Below, piece after piece: positions 27,139-36,389 of a stretch of DNA of 64,000 bases (position 1 is the stretch's first letter; each line of letters opens with the position of its first letter). The notes under the pieces are model-generated. The model was not told where the DNA came from. It saw nothing but the letters and a program-made list of their open reading frames with translations, and searched no databases. The position numbers were made by a program, and so were the translations under genes. Source of the stretch: Actinomycetota bacterium (lineage in GTDB: Bacteria > Actinomycetota > Actinomycetes > S36-B12 > GCA-2699445); assembly GCA_020438795.1 (NCBI GenBank), contig JAGQTY010000014.1, positions 1 through 64,000 of the forward strand. The letters are read 5' to 3'.

Positions 27139-29133
27139 AGCAAGTCAGCAGGCTTTCTGAAGCCAGGCGGATTGAAGCCCCCGCCAACCCTGTCCGGTCG
27201 ATTCGGCATCACGGATGTGTCGCCGAGCGTCGAAGGAGGCAGGCGTCCGGTCAAAGCGGTGCAGGGCGAGGATGTCACGATCGAGGCCACGGTCTTCCGC
27301 GAGGGCCATGACGAACTCGGCGTCGACGCGGTCCTCACCGACCCGCATGGTGAATCCTTCACTGTGCCCATGTGGGAGGCCGACGGCATCGATCGCTGGG
27401 CCACGACCTTCCGGTTCATGGAGAAGGGAGACTGGTCCCTGGCCATCCAGGCCTGGCACGACCCGGTGGCGACATGGCGACACAAGGCCGAGATCAAGAT
27501 TCCGGCGGATGTGGACACCGAACTCGAACTCGAGGAGGGCGCCCTGGTCCTGGAACGGGTCAAGGAGCAATTGCCGGATGAGTCGAGTCACGCCGAGGAG
27601 ATCCTCACCGAGGCGATCGCGGCGCTGCGCGACACCCGACGCCCCGGAGCGGCACGTCTCGCCGTAGCCCTGGCCTCGGACGTCGAGGAACTGCTCGCCG
27701 CGCATCCACTGCGCGACTACGTCTCCGACAGTGCAGGATGGCCGATCCGCGTCGACCGGCGGCGTGCACTGTACGGGTCCTGGTACGAGTTCTTCCCCCG
27801 CAGCGAGGGCGCCACGAGCCGGAAGTCCGGAACCTTCAAGCACGCGCAGAAGCGGCTGCGGGCCGTGGCTGACATGGGCTTCGATGTGGTCTACCTGCCC
27901 CCGATCCATCCCATCGGGACTGTCAACCGCAAGGGCCGCAACAACACACTCGACCCGCAGCCGGACGATCCCGGATCACCGTGGGCGATCGGCTCTGCGG
28001 CAGGCGGACACGACACCATCCATCCCGACCTGGGGAGCATGGCGGACTTCGACGACTTCGTCGCTGCCTGCGCCGACCTCGACATGGAGGTCGCCCTCGA
28101 TCTGGCCCTCCAGGCCGCGCCGGATCACCCATGGGCCACAGAACACCCCGAATGGTTCACCAGACGCGCCGACGGCAGCATCGCCTACGCAGAGAATCCG
28201 CCCAAGAAGTACCAGGACATCTATCCGCTGAACTTCGACAACGATCCCGAGGGCCTCTACCAGGAGGTACTTCGGATCGTGCGACTGTGGATCAGTCATG
28301 GCGTGCGGATCTTCCGGGTGGACAATCCCCACACCAAGCCGCTGTGGGTCTGGGACAGACTCACAGCCGACATCGGGGAAACCGACCCGGATGTGCTCTT
28401 CCTGGCGGAGGCTTTCACGCTGCCGCCCATGATGCGAGCGCTCGCCTCGGTGGGGTTCAGCCAGTCCTACACCTACTTCACGTGGCGCAACCAGAAGTAC
28501 GAGATCACCGAGTACCTGACCGAACTGAGCCGGACCGCCTCGGCATACATGCGACCCAACTTCTTCGTGAACACACCCGACATCCTGCACGAGTACCTGC
28601 AGCACGGCGGCCCGGCCGCCTTCGCGATCCGGGCCACGCTGGCCGCGACCCTGTCGCCGAGCTGGGGTGTGTACAGCGGCTTCGAGCTGTTCGAGGGATT
28701 GCCGGTCCGACCGGGCAGCGAAGAGTACCTGGACAGCGAGAAGTATCAGTACCGGCCGCGGGACTGGGCCGCTGCCGAGCGCGAGGGACACACGCTCACC
28801 CCGTACCTGACCCTGCTGAACCGGATCCGCTCGGCCCAGCCTGCGCTGCAGCAACTGCGGGACATCACCTTCCACCACGTGGACGATGAGAACATCATCG
28901 CGTTCTCCAAGAAGGACGGCGAGAACCGGGTACTGGTGATCTGCACCCTGGACCCGTTCAACACCAGGGAGACCACGATGTGGCTGGACATGCCCGCCCT
29001 GGGCCGGGAGTGGCACGACAGCATCAACGTGCACGACGAGGTCACCGGCGCGGACTGGAACTGGCATCAGAACGTGTACGTGCGCCTCGACCCCCAGGTG
29101 CACGTGGCTCACATCGTGACCATCCCCGACTGA
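27136..29133 (+). CDS. glgE: Alpha-1,4-glucan: maltose-1-phosphate maltosyltransferase GlgE
   Basis: GlgE (665 residues) transfers maltosyl units from maltose-1-phosphate to glycogen. It is a GH13_3 enzyme with an N-terminal beta domain (GRFGITDVSPSVEGGRRPVK), a helical segment, and the catalytic barrel. The nucleophile is in IFRVDNPHTKP (about D396) and the acid/base in LFLAEAFTLP (about E425), close to the positions in the Streptomyces enzyme. ALYGSWYEFFPRS and PPIHPIGTVNRKGRNN are strong family signatures. glgB follows after two other genes. TreS/Pep2 are not in the window, so maltose-1-phosphate may come from a GlgM-type synthase such as 5062. Confidence 0.97.
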   Translation: MSKSAGFLKPGGLKPPPTLSGRFGITDVSPSVEGGRRPVKAVQGEDVTIEATVFREGHDELGVDAVLTDPHGESFTVPMWEADGIDRWATTFRFMEKGDWSLAIQAWHDPVATWRHKAEIKIPADVDTELELEEGALVLERVKEQLPDESSHAEEILTEAIAALRDTRRPGAARLAVALASDVEELLAAHPLRDYVSDSAGWPIRVDRRRALYGSWYEFFPRSEGATSRKSGTFKHAQKRLRAVADMGFDVVYLPPIHPIGTVNRKGRNNTLDPQPDDPGSPWAIGSAAGGHDTIHPDLGSMADFDDFVAACADLDMEVALDLALQAAPDHPWATEHPEWFTRRADGSIAYAENPPKKYQDIYPLNFDNDPEGLYQEVLRIVRLWISHGVRIFRVDNPHTKPLWVWDRLTADIGETDPDVLFLAEAFTLPPMMRALASVGFSQSYTYFTWRNQKYEITEYLTELSRTASAYMRPNFFVNTPDILHEYLQHGGPAAFAIRATLAATLSPSWGVYSGFELFEGLPVRPGSEEYLDSEKYQYRPRDWAAAEREGHTLTPYLTLLNRIRSAQPALQQLRDITFHHVDDENIIAFSKKDGENRVLVICTLDPFNTRETTMWLDMPALGREWHDSINVHDEVTGADWNWHQNVYVRLDPQVHVAHIVTIPD

Positions 29134-29243
29134 CAACCGGGCTATGGGGCAGGTGCCGGTACACCCATTCGGGTGAATGCCGCCGGGAATGCGTTGGGTT
29201 CACCCAGCACAGCTCGTCTCCACTGTGAGACCGGAGGTGCGTC

Positions 29244-30506
29244 ATGGGGATCCGACGAGCAGGAATCATGGGGATCGGAGTCGCTGCGCTTGCGGCCACG
29301 GCACTGGTGGCGCCGACGGCGCTGGCGGGCGAGAACGGGGGGATCGCCTGGGTGCAGATCGATGGCGACGCCGACCTGTTCATCTTCGACCCCCGCACGG
29401 GGACGGGAGGCACGGTGCAGCGCCTCGGCCGCGATTTCAGTCCCGACTGGTCGCCGGTGGCTCACCGGATCGCATACGAATCCGACGCCACGGGCGCCGG
29501 TTTCGACTTCAAGGAGATCTACGTCCTCGATGGCAATGGCGTGGTCAATCAGCTGACCAATGACCGCCGCGCCGACGAGGACCCTGAGTTCAGTCCCGAC
29601 GGCGAGCTGCTCGCCTTCACCGACCACGACCTGACCCGCAAGCCACAGATCAGCGTGATGACCGAAGAGGGCACCGGCTTGCGGACCCTCACCTCACAAG
29701 GGACCAATCGCTACCCCAACTGGTCACCGGACGGTAGCAGGATCGTGTTCGTCAGCACACGCCTGGGCGGTTCGGCCATCTACACCATGCGGAGCGACGG
29801 GACCGACCAGAGGGTCCTGTACTCCTCGAACGAGCCTGTCACTGAGCCGAGCTACTCCCCTGACGGCCGCTGGATCCTCTTCAGTGAGGAGGATGCGGCC
29901 GGACAACGCGATCTCTTCAGGATCGATGCCACAGCTCCGGCTGCCAGGACGCGGTTGACCGACACAGCGGGCCTGCACGAGCGGGAGGCCACGTACTCCC
30001 CGGACGGATCGCAACTGCTGTTCTCCGCCAGCGACGGGCTCGGCAACAGCCACATCTTCACCAGCGCGACCGACGGCACGGCGCGGCGCATGATCTCCGC
30101 ACCAGGCTCCTACGCGGTCCAGCCGGACTGGCAGGACGTCGCTGCGTTCAACGCAGGTCCGGTGATCACCATGAAGGGTCGCCCGAAGGCGGGTAGCAAG
30201 TACCCGGCCCGGAAGGTGAAGCGGCTGAGAGGCTCGGTGACGGATGTCAGCGGTGTGGCGATCGTGAAGCTGGGGATGCGCTCGGTCGGGCGTGAGTGCC
30301 GGCACCTGAAGCGCAACGGCGGGCTCTCCAAGCCGCGCACCAGTTGCCGGATGCGGATGTACACCGCGGCGGAGCAACCCGATGCCTCCTCGTTCGACGT
30401 CAGGATCCGCAAGAGGCTACCCTCGGGCCGCTACCGGGTGAGGGTCACCGCCACAGACCTCGGCGGGAATGCCGCGACAGAGAACCTCCGCTTCCGGATC
30501 CGCTGA
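29244..30506 (+). CDS. Secreted TolB-like beta-propeller protein
   Basis: A 420-residue exported protein. The signal peptide (IGVAALAATALVAPTALAG) is followed by at least five PD40/WD40-like repeats with the phrase SPDG: FSPDGELLAFTD, WSPDGSRIVFVS, YSPDGRWILFSEE and YSPDGSQLLFSAS. The last about 110 residues form a separate, basic Ig-like domain ending TENLRFRIR. No catalytic site is seen; such propellers usually bind proteins or glycans. GGAGGT lies 5 nt before the ATG. It starts 110 bp after glgE on the same strand and could be cotranscribed, but a role in glycogen metabolism is unlikely for a secreted protein. Confidence 0.85.
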   Translation: MGIRRAGIMGIGVAALAATALVAPTALAGENGGIAWVQIDGDADLFIFDPRTGTGGTVQRLGRDFSPDWSPVAHRIAYESDATGAGFDFKEIYVLDGNGVVNQLTNDRRADEDPEFSPDGELLAFTDHDLTRKPQISVMTEEGTGLRTLTSQGTNRYPNWSPDGSRIVFVSTRLGGSAIYTMRSDGTDQRVLYSSNEPVTEPSYSPDGRWILFSEEDAAGQRDLFRIDATAPAARTRLTDTAGLHEREATYSPDGSQLLFSASDGLGNSHIFTSATDGTARRMISAPGSYAVQPDWQDVAAFNAGPVITMKGRPKAGSKYPARKVKRLRGSVTDVSGVAIVKLGMRSVGRECRHLKRNGGLSKPRTSCRMRMYTAAEQPDASSFDVRIRKRLPSGRYRVRVTATDLGGNAATENLRFRIR

Positions 30507-30573
30507 TCCAAAGGGTCGTGTTCCACCGCCTGACGAGTGGCAACAGTGGTCACCTGCCCACGATCATGGGGCA

Positions 30574-32763
30574 ATGGAGGACCACACCTACAGCCAGCTG
30601 GCCGGTCGCGTGTCCTTCTACAATCTCGACGAGCCGACCCGGCTGAGCAGCCGTGCCCGGGCGACGTTGTGGCTGGGGCTGTTCGGGTATCTGTTCCTGA
30701 TCGGTCTGCTGCTGCTGCGCGCGAGCCAGCCCTGGCTGGAGCTCCCCTGGGTACCCATCGGCTGGTCGATCGGGATGCTGATCATTTACGGGATGCTCGC
30801 GCTGATCCTGTACGGCCTGGCGTGGGCGACCTACCGCAAGGGCTACATGTACCTGGCAAACGCCTCGCTGTGCTCGGCATTGCTGTTCGGCTATACCCCG
30901 TTGGCCTGGCCCTACGTGCTGAACGAGCCCGCCCCCCTGCTGGGTAGCGCGCAGACCAGCGCCTTTCTGGTCACCTCCGGGGCGTTGGTGCTGCTGGCCG
31001 GCTACGCGTTCGCCGCCGGGAATCTCGCCCCGAGTGACGGCACCCTGCCCATCGCGGGGCGCCGGCTCGTTGCCAACGTCGCTGCAGCCGTGCTGCTGGC
31101 CGTCCTGATCGCAGGCTTCCTGACGCTTGCCTCGGACCTGCTGCCCCAGACCTTCTCCGGCGAGGGACACTACGGCACGGCGCAGTACCTGATCGTGGGT
31201 GGCCTCGCATTCGTGACCCTGGGCGTGACGGTCTACACCGGCCGGCAGGTGATCCGCGTGCACTCGGTGATCCTCATGTGGCTGATGGCGACCATGGTGC
31301 TGTTCCTGGGGGCCCTGATCGTCAGCCTGGTATCGGATCGCTGGACCGTCGGATGGCATCTCACGAGGCTGATCACGCTGCTCGGCAGCGCACTGCTGCT
31401 GTCGGTGTTCATGGTGCAGCTGGGGCGACTGGGCTACAACAATCTCATCCTGGCGCGGACAGATCCGCTCACCGGTCTGGCCAGTCGCGCCACGCTGATC
31501 AACCGGGTCGTTCGCGGTCTGCAGCAGGGTCAGGCCGTGAGCCTGATCTGGATCGACGTGGACGGCTTCAAGAGACTCAACAACGAACTCGGCCACGTGG
31601 TCGGTGACGAACTGCTGCGGACCCTGGCCGGTCGTATGCCGCTGGGACGACACAACCTGGTGGCTGCCAGGACTGGCGCCGACGAGTTCGGGATCGTCCT
31701 GACCCACCAGGGACCGGCGGAGGAACAGCAGGCCCAGACGGTGACGCTCGCAGGCGAGATCCTGACCCGGATCCGCGAACCGATACAACTGGACGGTTCG
31801 CAGCAGCGCCTCACCGCGTCCGCGGGCGTGGCCTACTGGAACCGAACCGCTGACAACGGGAACTGGACCGACCTGGCCAGAGGCGCGAATCTGGCCCTGC
31901 AGGAGGCCAAGAACCTCGGTGGGGACAGGGTGGTCGTGTACTCCGAATCCCTGGGCAGAGAGGCCCATGAAGAGGCACAGCTGCGCCAGGAGATCGCAGA
32001 CGCGGTCGCCGCTCGACGCTTCGATGTCGACTTCCAGCCGATCGTGACCGCCGGCGAGCATCGATTGGCCGGCGTGGAAGTACTCGTGCGCTGGCTGCGC
32101 GGACGGGAGCGGATCGAAGCGGGTTCCTTCATCCCCTTCGCAGAGCGCAACCGCCAATTGCTGGGGATCACGCTCGTCGCGCTCGATCGTCTGGCCGAGA
32201 AGCTCGACGAGGTTCTCGCGCTCCTGCCAGCCGACGGTTTCATCACTCTGAACGCCTCGGTGCAGGACCTCGCTGACGCCCGCTTCGTGCACAGGCTCTG
32301 CCAACAGCCCTTCACCGCGCACGCCGACCGGTTGATCGTCGAGGTCACGGAATCACTGGAGCTCTATGAGAGTCCCGAGGCAACGAACCGGCTGCGAGAA
32401 CTCTCCGAAGCAGGATTCCGTATGGCGATCGACGACTTCGGTACGGGCTACTCGAATCTGGCGAGCCTGACCGCGATCCGGCCATCACTGCTCAAACTCG
32501 ACCGCAGTCTCATCGTCGCCGCCGGTCGCGGCGATGCGACCCTCGCGAGAGCGGCCGATTCGGTCGGCCACTTCTTCTCGTGCGAAACCGTGGGCGAAGG
32601 AGTGGAGACCCTGATGGAGCTGCAAGCAGCCGAGGCGATCCCGCTGCGCTACCTCCAGGGATACGCCATTGCCCGGCCACTCCCTCTGGATGGGCTGCGC
32701 GCCTACCGGGCCAATCAGTCGACCTCACCGATCCCGCTGCAGCCCGACGCCGAGTCCCGCTGA
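30574..32763 (+). CDS. Membrane GGDEF/EAL protein, likely c-di-GMP phosphodiesterase
   Basis: A 729-residue protein with an N-terminal membrane region (about 25-275, seven or eight helices), a GGDEF domain and an EAL domain. The GGDEF site reads RTGADEF (G368-A369-D370-E371-F372): one glycine is replaced by alanine, so cyclase activity is doubtful. The EAL motif reads EVLVRW (E502), and the other metal and catalytic residues are present: Asn in LNASVQD, Glu in VEVTESLE, IDDFGTGYSNL, LKLDRSL, GEGVET and YLQGYAIARP. I therefore infer phosphodiesterase activity. The ATG at 30574 fits a GATCAT box 6 nt upstream. It lies between glgE and glgB. Confidence 0.88.
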   Translation: MEDHTYSQLAGRVSFYNLDEPTRLSSRARATLWLGLFGYLFLIGLLLLRASQPWLELPWVPIGWSIGMLIIYGMLALILYGLAWATYRKGYMYLANASLCSALLFGYTPLAWPYVLNEPAPLLGSAQTSAFLVTSGALVLLAGYAFAAGNLAPSDGTLPIAGRRLVANVAAAVLLAVLIAGFLTLASDLLPQTFSGEGHYGTAQYLIVGGLAFVTLGVTVYTGRQVIRVHSVILMWLMATMVLFLGALIVSLVSDRWTVGWHLTRLITLLGSALLLSVFMVQLGRLGYNNLILARTDPLTGLASRATLINRVVRGLQQGQAVSLIWIDVDGFKRLNNELGHVVGDELLRTLAGRMPLGRHNLVAARTGADEFGIVLTHQGPAEEQQAQTVTLAGEILTRIREPIQLDGSQQRLTASAGVAYWNRTADNGNWTDLARGANLALQEAKNLGGDRVVVYSESLGREAHEEAQLRQEIADAVAARRFDVDFQPIVTAGEHRLAGVEVLVRWLRGRERIEAGSFIPFAERNRQLLGITLVALDRLAEKLDEVLALLPADGFITLNASVQDLADARFVHRLCQQPFTAHADRLIVEVTESLELYESPEATNRLRELSEAGFRMAIDDFGTGYSNLASLTAIRPSLLKLDRSLIVAAGRGDATLARAADSVGHFFSCETVGEGVETLMELQAAEAIPLRYLQGYAIARPLPLDGLRAYRANQSTSPIPLQPDAESR

Positions 32764-32850
32764 TCGGGGAGCCGACGCAGTGCCGGATCGATGCGCCCCC
32801 ATATGGTTGGCCGTGTCGCATCCTGGGACCTGCCTCGCCATGATGTTCCC

Positions 32851-35025
32851 ATGGCAAAAACTCCGGTACCGGTAGATCAGGCGCAACTGGATCAGCTGAT
32901 AGATGGCAGCTGGGCTGCTCCTCACGACATCCTGGGTCCCCATGTACACAAGGGGGCGGTGACGATCCGGGTGCTGCGGCCGATGGCCGAGAGCGTCTCG
33001 GTCGTGGTGGGCGACAAGAAGTACCCGATGGATCACGAATACCGGGGCGTGTGGTCGGTGGCCCTGCCCATGAAGGAGGTCCCCGACTACCACCTCGACG
33101 TCAGCTATCCCGGCAGTGATGCGCCCGCGGAGGACCCCTACCGGTTCCTGCCCACCCTGGGCGAACTCGACCAGCATCTGATCAGCGAGGGCCGGCACGA
33201 GCAGCTGTGGGAGGTTCTGGGCGCGCACGAACACATCTACGAGAGCGAGCACGGGCCGGTCGCAGGGACCTCCTTCGCAGTCTGGGCCCCCAGCGCCAAG
33301 GGTGTCCGGGTCGTCGGGGACTTCAACTACTGGGACGGCGCAGGCACACCCATGCGGGCACTGGGCACCACCGGGGTGTGGGAGCTCTTCATTCCGGGGG
33401 TCGGCGACGGCACCAAGTACAAGTTCTCGATCCTTGGCGCCGACTTCGTCTGGCGCGACAAGGCCGACCCGGTAGCATTCGCGACCGAGGTGCCACCTCA
33501 AAGCGCCTCGGTGGTCTTCACATCCCACTACGAGTGGCAGGACACACAGTGGATGGACGAGCGGCGGCAGCGCAACCCGCATGACGGGCCCATGAGTATC
33601 TACGAGGTGCACCTCGGCTCCTGGCGCAAGGGGCTGTCCTACAGCCAGCTCGCCGATGAGCTCACTGACTATGTGGTCGAGAACGGCTTCACCCACGTCG
33701 AGTTCCTGCCGGTGACCGAGCACCCGTTCGAACCCTCCTGGGGCTATCAGGTCACCTCGTACTTCGCACCGACGAGCCGCTTCGGCAACCCCGATGACTT
33801 CCGCTACCTGATCGACCGGCTGCACCAGGCCGGTATCGGCGTGCTGATGGACTGGGTCCCGGCGCACTTCCCGAAGGACGACTGGGCGCTCGGACGGTTC
33901 GACGGTACGCCACTGTATGAGCACCCGGATCCCCGCCGCGGCGAACAGCCCGACTGGGGCACGTTCGTGTTCAACTTCGGCCGTACCGAAGTCCGCAACT
34001 TCCTGGTCGCCAATGCCGTTTACTGGCTGGAGCAGTTCCACATCGACGGACTGCGGGTGGATGCCGTGGCGTCCATGTTGTACCTGGACTACTCCCGCGA
34101 GGAGGGCGAGTGGATTCCCAATGAGTTCGGCGGCCGCGAGAACCTGGAAGCCGTCACGTTCCTGCAGGAGATGAACGCCACCGTCTACAAGCGGTGCCCC
34201 GGCATCATCACGGTGGCTGAGGAATCCACCTCGTGGCCGGGCGTCACGAGACCAACGCATCTGGGCGGACTCGGTTTCGGCTTCAAGTGGAACATGGGCT
34301 GGATGCACGACTCGCTGGACTACATGCACCATGAGCCCATCTACCGGCAGTACCACCACTCGGAGATGACGTTCTCCATGATGTACGCCTACACCGAGCA
34401 GTTCGTGCTGCCGCTGAGCCACGACGAGGTGGTGCACGGCAAGGGCTCACTGATCAACAAGATGCCGGGCGACCGCTGGCAGCAGTTCGCCAATCTGCGT
34501 GCCTATCTCGCCTACATGTGGGCCCATCCCGGCAAGCAACTGCTGTTCATGGGTGGTGAGATCGCACAGGGTGCGGAGTGGAGCGAGGCACGCTCGATCG
34601 ACTGGTGGCTGCTGGACAATCCGGAACACGCGGGCATGCAGGCCTGCGTGCGGGACATGAACCGCGTCTACCACGAGAACACAGCGATGTGGGAGCTGGA
34701 CAACAAGCCCGAGGGCTTCGAGTGGATCGACGCCAACGACGCCGCCGACAACGTCTTCTCATGGCTACGCCACGACGGACACGGACAGACCATCGCCGTG
34801 GTCTCCAACATGTCCCCGGTGGTGCGCAGCACCTACAAACTGGGTCTGCCCAGCAGCGGGGTCTGGTCGGAGGTGCTCAACACCGACGCCACCGGCTACG
34901 GTGGCTCAGGCGTGGGCAACCTCGGCGCAGTGGAGGCCGAGGACTCCGAATGGCACGGGCGTCCCGCCTCAGCGGAGATCACGCTGCCCCCACTGGCCAC
35001 CGTGTGGTTCCGATACGAGGACTGA
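32851..35025 (+). CDS. glgB: 1,4-alpha-glucan branching enzyme GlgB
   Basis: GlgB (724 residues) introduces alpha-1,6 branches into glycogen. It has an extra N-terminal beta domain, a CBM48 domain ([20 protein letters not shown]) and the GH13_9 barrel. The nucleophile is in LRVDAVASM (about D404), the acid/base in [10 protein letters not shown] (about E457) and the third acid in [10 protein letters not shown] (about D525); these match the E. coli enzyme to within a residue. The C-terminal beta domain is complete. The ATG at 32851 lies 6 nt after CATGAT, possibly leaderless. It acts downstream of GlgE. Confidence 0.97.
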   Translation: MAKTPVPVDQAQLDQLIDGSWAAPHDILGPHVHKGAVTIRVLRPMAESVSVVVGDKKYPMDHEYRGVWSVALPMKEVPDYHLDVSYPGSDAPAEDPYRFLPTLGELDQHLISEGRHEQLWEVLGAHEHIYESEHGPVAGTSFAVWAPSAKGVRVVGDFNYWDGAGTPMRALGTTGVWELFIPGVGDGTKYKFSILGADFVWRDKADPVAFATEVPPQSASVVFTSHYEWQDTQWMDERRQRNPHDGPMSIYEVHLGSWRKGLSYSQLADELTDYVVENGFTHVEFLPVTEHPFEPSWGYQVTSYFAPTSRFGNPDDFRYLIDRLHQAGIGVLMDWVPAHFPKDDWALGRFDGTPLYEHPDPRRGEQPDWGTFVFNFGRTEVRNFLVANAVYWLEQFHIDGLRVDAVASMLYLDYSREEGEWIPNEFGGRENLEAVTFLQEMNATVYKRCPGIITVAEESTSWPGVTRPTHLGGLGFGFKWNMGWMHDSLDYMHHEPIYRQYHHSEMTFSMMYAYTEQFVLPLSHDEVVHGKGSLINKMPGDRWQQFANLRAYLAYMWAHPGKQLLFMGGEIAQGAEWSEARSIDWWLLDNPEHAGMQACVRDMNRVYHENTAMWELDNKPEGFEWIDANDAADNVFSWLRHDGHGQTIAVVSNMSPVVRSTYKLGLPSSGVWSEVLNTDATGYGGSGVGNLGAVEAEDSEWHGRPASAEITLPPLATVWFRYED

Positions 35026-35108
35026 TCTCACGAAACCGTCTGACGGTAATCGTCCGCCGGTTCTGAACAACGAGGAACTGGCCAGTCGACGTGTGCCACC
35101 ATGTGGGG

Positions 35109-35693
35109 ATGAGAACTCGGCTGCCCCGCAAGCCCGTGGCAATCAGCGTCATAGCCCTTGCTGTGGGCAGCCTCGCGCTCGTGGGCTGTTCTCCGAGCGA
35201 CGCCGCCGTGACCACCCCGCAAGCCTCTGCAAGTACTGCGGTTCCCGACGATGCGCAGCAGGTGGAGTTCGAGGCCGGGCTGTCCTCAGCGTCGAGCACG
35301 ACCTACCAGGTCGGCAAGGCCGACAGTCAGGTCTTCGGCGTCAATATCCTGGAGGGCAACACCACCATCAACGGCGAATCCGTCAAGGTCCAGATCCTCG
35401 GAACCGTCAACTACGAAAGCGGCAGCGGGCCCTTCGGGAGTTTCCTGGCTCTGCAATGGCCGGATGGGACCGTCCTCGGGCTGGAACTCGATGGCCAGGC
35501 CACCAAGGATGCCGAATCGGGGGCTACTGACTTCACCGCCCAGCTACAGGTGATCAACGGCAGCGGGGAAGCCGAGGGGATCACCGGTGGCGGCGATTTC
35601 ACCGGATCACGTACCGGGCCTCTGGCCACCGAGATCACCATCAAAGTCAAGCTGGACCTCGTGGACGCCCCAGAGACGATCACCGGCTCCTGA
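35109..35693 (+). CDS. Predicted lipoprotein of unknown function
   Basis: A 194-residue protein with a basic N-terminus, a hydrophobic stretch and the lipobox LALVGC (Cys about 27), so it should be lipid-anchored on the outer face of the membrane. The mature part is acidic, rich in Gly, Thr and beta-strand-like segments, with no recognised domain. The ATG at 35109 is preferred over a GTG 18 nt upstream because the basic signal start is intact and a CACCAT box lies 6 nt upstream. It sits 83 bp after glgB but has its own putative promoter. Confidence 0.72.
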   Translation: MRTRLPRKPVAISVIALAVGSLALVGCSPSDAAVTTPQASASTAVPDDAQQVEFEAGLSSASSTTYQVGKADSQVFGVNILEGNTTINGESVKVQILGTVNYESGSGPFGSFLALQWPDGTVLGLELDGQATKDAESGATDFTAQLQVINGSGEAEGITGGGDFTGSRTGPLATEITIKVKLDLVDAPETITGS

Positions 35694-35705
35694 GCACGCA
35701 CCTGG

Positions 35706-35722
35706 CTGAGTCCCGGGCTCAG
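35706..35722. terminator. Short inverted repeat between convergent genes
   Basis: CTGAG-TCCCGGG-CTCAG lies 12 bp after the lipoprotein stop codon. It is the only palindrome in this 103-bp convergent gap and may be a weak terminator. Confidence 0.3.
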
Positions 35723-35796
35723 ACCCGTTGGATTCGGGACCGTGGCCGTTTGCCCCGGACAGAACAGGCAAGAGTTGCAGGGTCAACTCAACTGAC

Positions 35797-36387
35797 TCAG
35801 GAGCGCTCGGACCAGGCCACCATCGCGTCGATGTTCTGCTGCACCACCTGTGACGCAGTGGTGTCCGCGCCCTTGGTCATGATGGCGAACTTGATGGAGC
35901 CGACGTCCTTCTTGACCGGGCATGAGGACAGGGCATAAGCCACGGCGTCCTCCTTGAGCAGCCAGCCGCCGAGGTTGTACTCGGTGCGGAACCCGTTCTT
36001 CTTGTCCAGGGCCATCGTCCGTTCGTCGTCCTGATTCCAGGCCACCACCCGGTAGCCATTCATCTCGCCGTAGTCGGCGATGTGCAGGACGGTCTGCACC
36101 TTGCCGAGCAGCGGCAACGACATGCGCTGGATGTAGGTGAACTCGGTGTCGGAGTCCTTCTGGAGAATCTCGCAGCCCTCAACGAAGCGCACGTTGTCCG
36201 CGTAGGCCTCCACGTTCAGAATGCAGTCGACCATGGTGTCCACGTCCACCGCTTTGGGCGACTGGCCCACCCCCTCACCGGTGGGCCGGTTGGCGTACTT
36301 CCACGAGGCGTAGCTGTACTTGTCAGGGTTCAGGGATCCGATGTGCTCGAAGATCCGGTCCAGGAACTCCTCTGCAGTGTCTGACAC
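35797..36387 (-). CDS. Hypothetical cytoplasmic protein, possibly START/SRPBCC-like
   Basis: A 196-residue protein with no signal peptide. Alternating beta-strand segments (TYIQRMSLPLLGKVQTVLHIA, YRVVAWNQDDERT) and a long C-terminal helix with SIKFAIMTKGADTTASQVV hint at a helix-grip (SRPBCC) fold, but I see no diagnostic motif. The GTG at 36387 is supported by GGAGGT 7 nt upstream, and this GGAGGT is also the last codons of the GH16 gene, whose TGA is 2 nt before. The two genes are therefore translationally coupled although one product is secreted and this one is not. Confidence 0.6.
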   Translation of the reverse strand: MSDTAEEFLDRIFEHIGSLNPDKYSYASWKYANRPTGEGVGQSPKAVDVDTMVDCILNVEAYADNVRFVEGCEILQKDSDTEFTYIQRMSLPLLGKVQTVLHIADYGEMNGYRVVAWNQDDERTMALDKKNGFRTEYNLGGWLLKEDAVAYALSSCPVKKDVGSIKFAIMTKGADTTASQVVQQNIDAMVAWSERS

Positions 36388-36389
36388 GC

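Noticed and set aside
30550-32322. A 590-codon minus-strand frame opposite the GGDEF/EAL gene
   Set aside because: Gln/His-rich shadow frame without start signals; the plus-strand gene has clear catalytic motifs.
32725-34437. A 570-codon minus-strand frame opposite glgB
   Set aside because: Opposite a gene with all catalytic residues placed as in E. coli; no support of its own.
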